Positions 33,538 to 37,076 of a stretch of DNA of 37,076 nt are shown here, piece by piece; within the stretch, counting starts at the first letter, position 1; each line of letters opens with the position of its first letter. The notes beneath the pieces are model-generated. The model did no database searches. It saw nothing but the letters and a program-made list of their open reading frames with translations, and was not told the origin of the DNA. The DNA lies in the NCBI GenBank assembly GCA_016295505.1, contig JAEDLC010000005.1, positions 1-37,076 of the forward strand. The letters are read 5' to 3'. The stretch comes from Dorea sp. (GTDB lineage: Bacteria > Bacillota_A > Clostridia > Lachnospirales > Lachnospiraceae). A program made the translations under genes and the position numbers.

Positions 33538-34551
33538 TTATCTATGGGTAATAAACTCCTGTATCATCGAAAGGAACTCGTCTTCCAGATACTGATCCAG
33601 TTTCTGTCTCGTTGATTCATTAACAATAAGCTTATCCGGCTGCTGGTACTGTACCCATGCCATTGCACACCATGTAACTCCGCGCAGACAATTGATCTGC
33701 GCATACAAAAGCGCTCTTTCCTTCAATCCCTCCGTTGGATATCTCCCATTCACCTTTTCAATATATCCATCCAGAAATCGTTCCATCTCAGGAACCGTCA
33801 GAATCACATCCGTCTTCCAGAACGTTGTTGTTGGTGCAATAAAATGCCCGAGATCCTGTGCCGGATCTCCATACAAAGGTTTTTCCCAGTCTATCAGGTA
33901 ATCTCTTTCTCCCTCAGCATTTATCAGAAAATTTGTAGAATTCAGCTCTGTATTAATACAGCAGCGATAAACAGGCCGGCAATCTACTCTTTCTATTTTT
34001 TCCCATCCATATTCCAGCAACTGCCGCAAAGTCGATTTTTTTTCTTCATCCGCAAGCGCTGATTCCATATAGACTCTGACCATTTCTTCACACTCTTCCA
34101 GAATTGCGCGCAGAGGATCCTTCGGACGTAGCAGACGATTGTCTCCATCAAGTTTCATACTGTGAATGTCTGCCAGACACCCTGCTGCCCGTTCCAGCTC
34201 AGTTCGATAATCCAGACTGTGTCCCGGAAGATATTCCATAACCAGTATCCCGTAATCCAGTATTTCTTTTTCTCCATCCACATATAATACTTTTGGTGTC
34301 CTTCCGGTCTTTTCCAGAAGCCTTAACGCATAGCCTTCATACTCGATCTGGTCTTCCAGATGCATCTGGCTTCCACAATTAACCCGGAGCAGAAGCCTTT
34401 GACCTGTGACCGGATGCACAAACAGGTAATTGATGTTATATTCGCCCTGTGCAAGAAGCCGGTACTCCTCACATACCTGGTCCGGAAGGCCAAGCGCCTC
34501 ACGATATCTTTTCCCACTGACATATTCATATAAACCCTTTATTCTGTCCAT
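33538..34551 (-). CDS. phosphotransferase-fold protein (choline/aminoglycoside kinase-like) with altered catalytic loop
   Basis: The protein-kinase-like fold of choline, ethanolamine and aminoglycoside kinases is recognised from LLLRVNCGSQMHL (the Lys-containing strand has Arg here), ILVMEYLPGHSLDY (hinge), and YLIDWEKPLYGDPAQDLGHF (metal-binding DFG-like loop, intact Asp). The catalytic loop is unusual: family members have HGDLHxxN or HNDLxxxN, whereas this protein has INTELNSTN, so His becomes Asn and Asp becomes Glu. The second Asn is kept. It may have weak kinase activity, use another chemistry, or be a binding protein. It lies between a glycosyltransferase and a rhodanese gene, 23 bases after the former. 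AAGGAAAGAACGG precedes the ATG. Confidence 0.8.
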   Translation of the reverse strand: MDRIKGLYEYVSGKRYREALGLPDQVCEEYRLLAQGEYNINYLFVHPVTGQRLLLRVNCGSQMHLEDQIEYEGYALRLLEKTGRTPKVLYVDGEKEILDYGILVMEYLPGHSLDYRTELERAAGCLADIHSMKLDGDNRLLRPKDPLRAILEECEEMVRVYMESALADEEKKSTLRQLLEYGWEKIERVDCRPVYRCCINTELNSTNFLINAEGERDYLIDWEKPLYGDPAQDLGHFIAPTTTFWKTDVILTVPEMERFLDGYIEKVNGRYPTEGLKERALLYAQINCLRGVTWCAMAWVQYQQPDKLIVNESTRQKLDQYLEDEFLSMIQEFITHR

Positions 34552-34574
34552 CCGTTCTTTCCTTCTTTCTCTAT

Positions 34575-35927
34575 CTATCTGATATCCGGATACTGCCGTG
34601 CAATTTTTTCCGCTGACACATGCTTCCTGTACTGCAGGCGAAGCCAGTGCATTTTTGCCATAACAGCTAATTTTTTGAAACTTCCTCCCTCAAATCTCCG
34701 ATCTGATGAGTAGATCCGGTGCTTTGTAATCCCTGTTTTCTCTTTTCTCTTTTTTAAACTCAATGAAAACTGATAATCTTCCATGATTGGCATATCCGGA
34801 AACATTCCAACTTCAAAGAACAGATCTCTGTCAATAAAAATCCCCTGATCCCCAAACATGATCTTCCTATGTTTTGCCCTCCAGTTAGAAGCAAGCCTGC
34901 AGGTAAACATAAAAAAGTTATGTGACTGAAATGCCACCCCAAAACACCCGACTCTGTGATCTTTCATGACTTGTCGGATCTCTTCCAGTGGATGCAGCGG
35001 CAGTTCACTGTCACAATGTAAAAAAAACAGGATGTCCCCGCTACTTGCTTTTGCTCCGGCATTCATCTGATTGGCTCTTCCTTTCGGTGCATGAATGACT
35101 CTGTATTCTGTACCCAGCTTCTCAAGAGTCCGATCTGTACTTCCTCCGTCTACAAACAGAATCTCACAGTGATTTTTAAGCCCTCGCAATTGTTCTTTTA
35201 GCCTTCCCACTGTTTTTTCTTCATTGTATACCGGAATAATTATGGATATCCTGCCGGTTCGCATCAGATACTTTCCTGTATAAGTATACTGTAGATTTCG
35301 TTCTGTTCTCATACGATTCCGATATGCAGTAAGATCTTCCCTGGTATCCATATCCTCCAGCTCTGTAATTAACCCCGCCGTAATCCCCTTGCTTTCAAGA
35401 CTTGCAATCGTATTTTCCAGAACACTTCCATGTCCGTAGCTTTGTTTTTCAAAAGTTTCCGCGAGAGGTTTTTTCATTCCCGTCAGATAATATCCTCCGT
35501 CCGCAGTCGGTCCGAATACCACATCATAATGATCCAGTGCCGCAAAAGCCTCTTTCAGATATTTTGCCTGAATCTCCGGAATGTCCGTACCGATCAGCAC
35601 ACACTTTTCATACCCCTTTTCAAGTATGTCCCGAATCGCCACATACATCCGTTGTCCAAGGTCGTCTCCCTTCTGCACTTCGAATCCTTTTGCATATTCA
35701 AAGATCTCTTCCAGAATTCCCGCCGGTCTTTCCGGTGTATAATAGACAAATACATCAGCCGCAGATCGTCTGCATGCGACTGCAATATCTTTCAGAAAAT
35801 TCGTATGCAGTCTCGCACACTGCTCTGCATCAAGATACGGCATCATTCTTGTCTTGGTCTGTCCCGGAAGAGGGATTCTCGTAAATACAATCACCGCCTG
35901 ATTATGCTTCTTTTTCCGTACCGTCAT
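34575..35927 (-). CDS. two-domain glycosyltransferase fusion (DUF2064/TIGR04282-like plus GT2/TIGR04283-like)
   Basis: Residues about 10-205 match the TIGR04282 (DUF2064) nucleotidyl/glycosyl-transferase-like family: VIVFTRIPLPGQTKTRM, the GTDIPEI block and VFGPTADGGYYLTGMKKP. Residues about 224-450 are a GT-A family 2 glycosyltransferase of the TIGR04283 type: RISIIIPVYNEEKTVGRL, FVDGGSTDRT, FFLHCDSE (DxD-like), and GDQGIFIDRDLFFEVGMFP with MEDYQFSLSL near the end. The two families are separate neighbouring genes in loci annotated as arsenosugar biosynthesis; here one gene encodes both. There is no membrane helix. The donor and acceptor are unknown. Its start overlaps the VTT gene stop by 26 bases, giving translational coupling. 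Confidence 0.88.
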   Translation of the reverse strand: MTVRKKKHNQAVIVFTRIPLPGQTKTRMMPYLDAEQCARLHTNFLKDIAVACRRSAADVFVYYTPERPAGILEEIFEYAKGFEVQKGDDLGQRMYVAIRDILEKGYEKCVLIGTDIPEIQAKYLKEAFAALDHYDVVFGPTADGGYYLTGMKKPLAETFEKQSYGHGSVLENTIASLESKGITAGLITELEDMDTREDLTAYRNRMRTERNLQYTYTGKYLMRTGRISIIIPVYNEEKTVGRLKEQLRGLKNHCEILFVDGGSTDRTLEKLGTEYRVIHAPKGRANQMNAGAKASSGDILFFLHCDSELPLHPLEEIRQVMKDHRVGCFGVAFQSHNFFMFTCRLASNWRAKHRKIMFGDQGIFIDRDLFFEVGMFPDMPIMEDYQFSLSLKKRKEKTGITKHRIYSSDRRFEGGSFKKLAVMAKMHWLRLQYRKHVSAEKIARQYPDIR

Positions 35928-36642
35928 TCTCTGTCTTTCCTTCTTTTATATAATGTTTTTTCAAATAAAATCCGATTCCGATTACCGCAGCTGCCATAAA
36001 AAGAGCAATACCGATATAGAGAACTCTGTTTTCCGAATCCGCCAGTCCTGCTGCACCGATCGTGTACATTGCCGTTCCCGGAAGCATAAATAACATTGAA
36101 AACAACGCATAGGTTCCTGCATCGATATCGGTGACTCCATAAGCAAAGTTTTGAAGATTATAAGGAAAAACCGGGACAAGCCTGGTGATCATTAATACAA
36201 ATATCTCATTTTTCCCGGATTCATCAAACAGCCATTTTTTCAGATAACGATTCTTCATTGCCAGTGGTCTGATACTGTCTTTCAGAAAAAATCTCCCCAT
36301 GAAAAAGGCCAGAATTGCTCCGATCGTCGTTGCCGCCGAGCAAAAAACAGTTCCCCATACCGGTCCGAATAATACCCCTGCAATAACTGCAAAAGTAATT
36401 CCCGGAAGTGCCAGCACCACGCATCCAACAATCGTCAGCACAATATATATGATTGCCGCCATAGCCAGATTCTGCTCTACTATTCTTTCCAGAAATTCAA
36501 GATTGTCCATATCGCCCAGATAGGAAGACCATCCGAAGACCCTGTTCAGAACAATTACAATCAGCAGAATTCCAATAAAAATCCACAATTTTTTATTCTT
36601 CATTTTCTCGCACCAATTTTCTGAATTTCTGATGCTTATCAT
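35902..36642 (-). CDS. TVP38/TMEM64 (VTT domain) membrane protein, first copy
   Basis: The 246-residue polytopic protein starts with a helix LWIFIGILLIVIVLN (about 19-33). It has the VTT core: LPGITFAVIAGVLFGPVWG, FMGRFFLKDSIRPL, ITRLVPVFPYNLQNFAYGVT (the R-x2-P-x2-P motif) and FMLPGTAMYTIGAAG. The start at 36642 is preferred because AAGGAA lies about 8 bases before it; a Met at residue 14 has only a weak site. The TMEM64-type membership and its place beside TIGR04282/TIGR04283-like sequences are consistent with proteins in arsenosugar-type loci. It is the first gene of the ten-gene run. The downstream neighbour overlaps by 26 bases. Confidence 0.92.
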   Translation of the reverse strand: MISIRNSENWCEKMKNKKLWIFIGILLIVIVLNRVFGWSSYLGDMDNLEFLERIVEQNLAMAAIIYIVLTIVGCVVLALPGITFAVIAGVLFGPVWGTVFCSAATTIGAILAFFMGRFFLKDSIRPLAMKNRYLKKWLFDESGKNEIFVLMITRLVPVFPYNLQNFAYGVTDIDAGTYALFSMLFMLPGTAMYTIGAAGLADSENRVLYIGIALFMAAAVIGIGFYLKKHYIKEGKTENDGTEKEA

Positions 36643-36665
36643 ATCATTTTCCTTCCATTCCTTCC

Positions 36666-36703
36666 AATAGCTATTTTCAATAACTACTACTTGTTATCGA
36701 TAA
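36666..36703 (-). promoter_or_regulatory. candidate operator with three dyads upstream of the ten-gene run
   Basis: Three symmetric motifs lie in 38 bases about 25-60 bases before the first VTT ATG: AATAGCTATT (36666-36675), a CAATAAC-N8-GTTATCG dyad (36678-36699), and TTATCGATAA (36694-36703), which overlaps the second arm. The ATAAC-N8-GTTAT core is the kind of interrupted AT-rich dyad bound by LysR-type regulators. No matching regulator gene is in the window. No clear -35/-10 pair was identified here. Confidence 0.4.
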
Positions 36704-36727
36704 AGCCTATAAGTTTATATCCTTTTT

Positions 36728-36903
36728 TCAGTAAATGAGACCAATCACCAGAATCAGAAGCGGAAGGGTAAAGATGATAAAAACACTCAATAATACTGCA
36801 TCGAATTATATGTAACTTCAAGACCTTTTGCTTCAATCTCCACATTATCAATATCCTCAAAATTCACCGTGACGGATGTCATTCTTCCTGTTGTAATACT
36901 CAT
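36728..36903 (-). pseudogene. decayed 3' end of a membrane-protein gene
   Basis: On the minus strand a short frame from ATG (36903) reads MSITTGRMTSVTVNFEDIDN and continues to GLEVTYNSM, then ends at TGA. If one base is added around TCGATG, the reading passes into AVLLSVFIIFTLPLLILVIG followed by LIY and TGA, a typical single membrane helix. This pattern (beta-rich segment, then a terminal helix) resembles the C-terminus of an extracytoplasmic membrane-anchored protein such as a Gldg-type ABC component. An in-frame stop precedes the ATG and there is no ribosome site, so it is a remnant with at least one frameshift. Confidence 0.5.
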
Positions 36904-36937
36904 TTAACAATATATGGTGAAACTATAGCGATTTTTT

Positions 36938-36977
36938 AAAAGAAAAAAGGATGCCGGCTTTTTGCCGATACATCCTT
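36938..36977 (-). terminator. intrinsic terminator after the partial gene
   Basis: On the minus strand AAGGATG pairs with CATCCTT (outer arms 36971-36977 and 36947-36953), with inner CGGC/GCCG and a 5-base A loop. The 3' arm runs into TTTTTTCTTTT. It ends the transcript of the partial gene at 37001-37076 and separates it from the pseudogene and the VTT operon. Confidence 0.82.
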
Positions 36978-37000
36978 CTCTGTTTTGATATATCCTTTGA

Positions 37001-37076
37001 TTATAAGGTGTTTATAAATCGCATAAACGCTTCTCTTCCCTCCGGTGTGCACTTATACACTCCGGCATCCTCCAAT
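37001..37076 (-). CDS. C-terminal end of an unidentified protein (cut by the window edge)
   Basis: The minus-strand frame ends at TAA (37001-37003), and the last 24 residues include AGVYKCTPEGREAFMRFINT. The Tyr-x2-Thr-Pro-Glu-Gly pattern followed by a short helix is common at the wing and last helix of winged-helix transcriptional regulators, for example small regulators that sit before ABC transporter genes. That reading is suggestive only, since the rest lies outside the window. A good terminator follows the stop, supporting a true gene end. Confidence 0.55.
   Translation of the reverse strand, partial: LEDAGVYKCTPEGREAFMRFINTL

Noticed and set aside
33531..33545. ATAGATA-A-TATCTAT palindrome at the end of the phosphotransferase gene
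   Set aside because: It is short, AT-rich, includes the stop codon and is not followed by a T-run; chance is the simpler reading.
1..37076. CRISPR arrays, insertion sequences or prophage genes
   Set aside because: No regularly spaced repeats, transposase or phage structural signatures were seen on either strand.

Overview
The window looks like a chromosomal segment from a low-to-moderate GC anaerobic Firmicute, most likely a Lachnospiraceae member (Clostridia). The grounds are Gram-positive ribosome-binding sites (AGGAGG), a T-box leader, a CIRCE operator, GatCAB with an archaeal-type AspRS, lipoproteins with short lipoboxes, and families I associate with Lachnospiraceae (DHHW, DUF4358, DUF5721-like, CitMHS-like antiporter, a PurF-like protein starting MGGFFG). 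The species cannot be fixed by reading alone. I saw no insertion sequence, prophage or CRISPR array. Almost every gene is on the minus strand; the exceptions are the tRNA at the left edge and one small gene.

Layout, left to right. 1-131: 3' part of a tRNA-Gly and a bidirectional terminator. 132-2632: LspA-like protein, small coiled-coil protein and an S8 peptidase whose ribosome-binding site lies inside a terminator-like hairpin. 2692-13196: a long run read leftward from a good sigma-A promoter near 13250. It encodes SGNH hydrolase, DUF4358, MBOAT acyltransferase and DHHW protein (a surface polysaccharide O-acylation set), then a pseudouridine synthase, ligA, a clpX paralogue, a Na+/H+ antiporter-like protein and a cytidylate-kinase-like protein. 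13323-13796: a divergent small gene. 13865-16042: htpG with its own promoter and a CIRCE operator. 16087-20103: an ABC exporter-type pair whose FtsX-like permease has a ~300-residue coiled coil. 20338-21750: a PurF-like protein lacking the glutaminase nucleophile. 21876-26805: the tRNA-dependent Asn/Gln module (T-box leader, aspS, gatC, gatA, gatB).

26843-36642 is the most interesting stretch: ten tightly packed minus-strand genes. In transcription order they are VTT/TVP38 membrane protein, a two-domain glycosyltransferase fusion, a phosphotransferase-fold protein with an altered catalytic loop, a secreted rhodanese lipoprotein, a second VTT protein, a YnjB-like binding lipoprotein, two ABC permeases, an ABC ATPase, and a nucleoside hydrolase with a variant metal-binding motif. 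The B-C-D-E part resembles the uncharacterised Escherichia coli ynjBCDE genes, and the glycosyltransferase and VTT genes resemble those found around arsenosugar-type loci. It is best read as an uncharacterised import-and-modification system. Upstream of it are dyad repeats that could bind a regulator, a decayed membrane-protein gene end, a terminator, and the last codons of another gene.

Functional links: HtpG, ClpX and the S8 peptidase are protein quality-control components. AspRS and GatCAB together make Asn-tRNA (and Gln-tRNA from Glu-tRNA), under T-box control. MBOAT, DHHW and SGNH proteins probably act together at the membrane to acylate a cell-envelope polymer.
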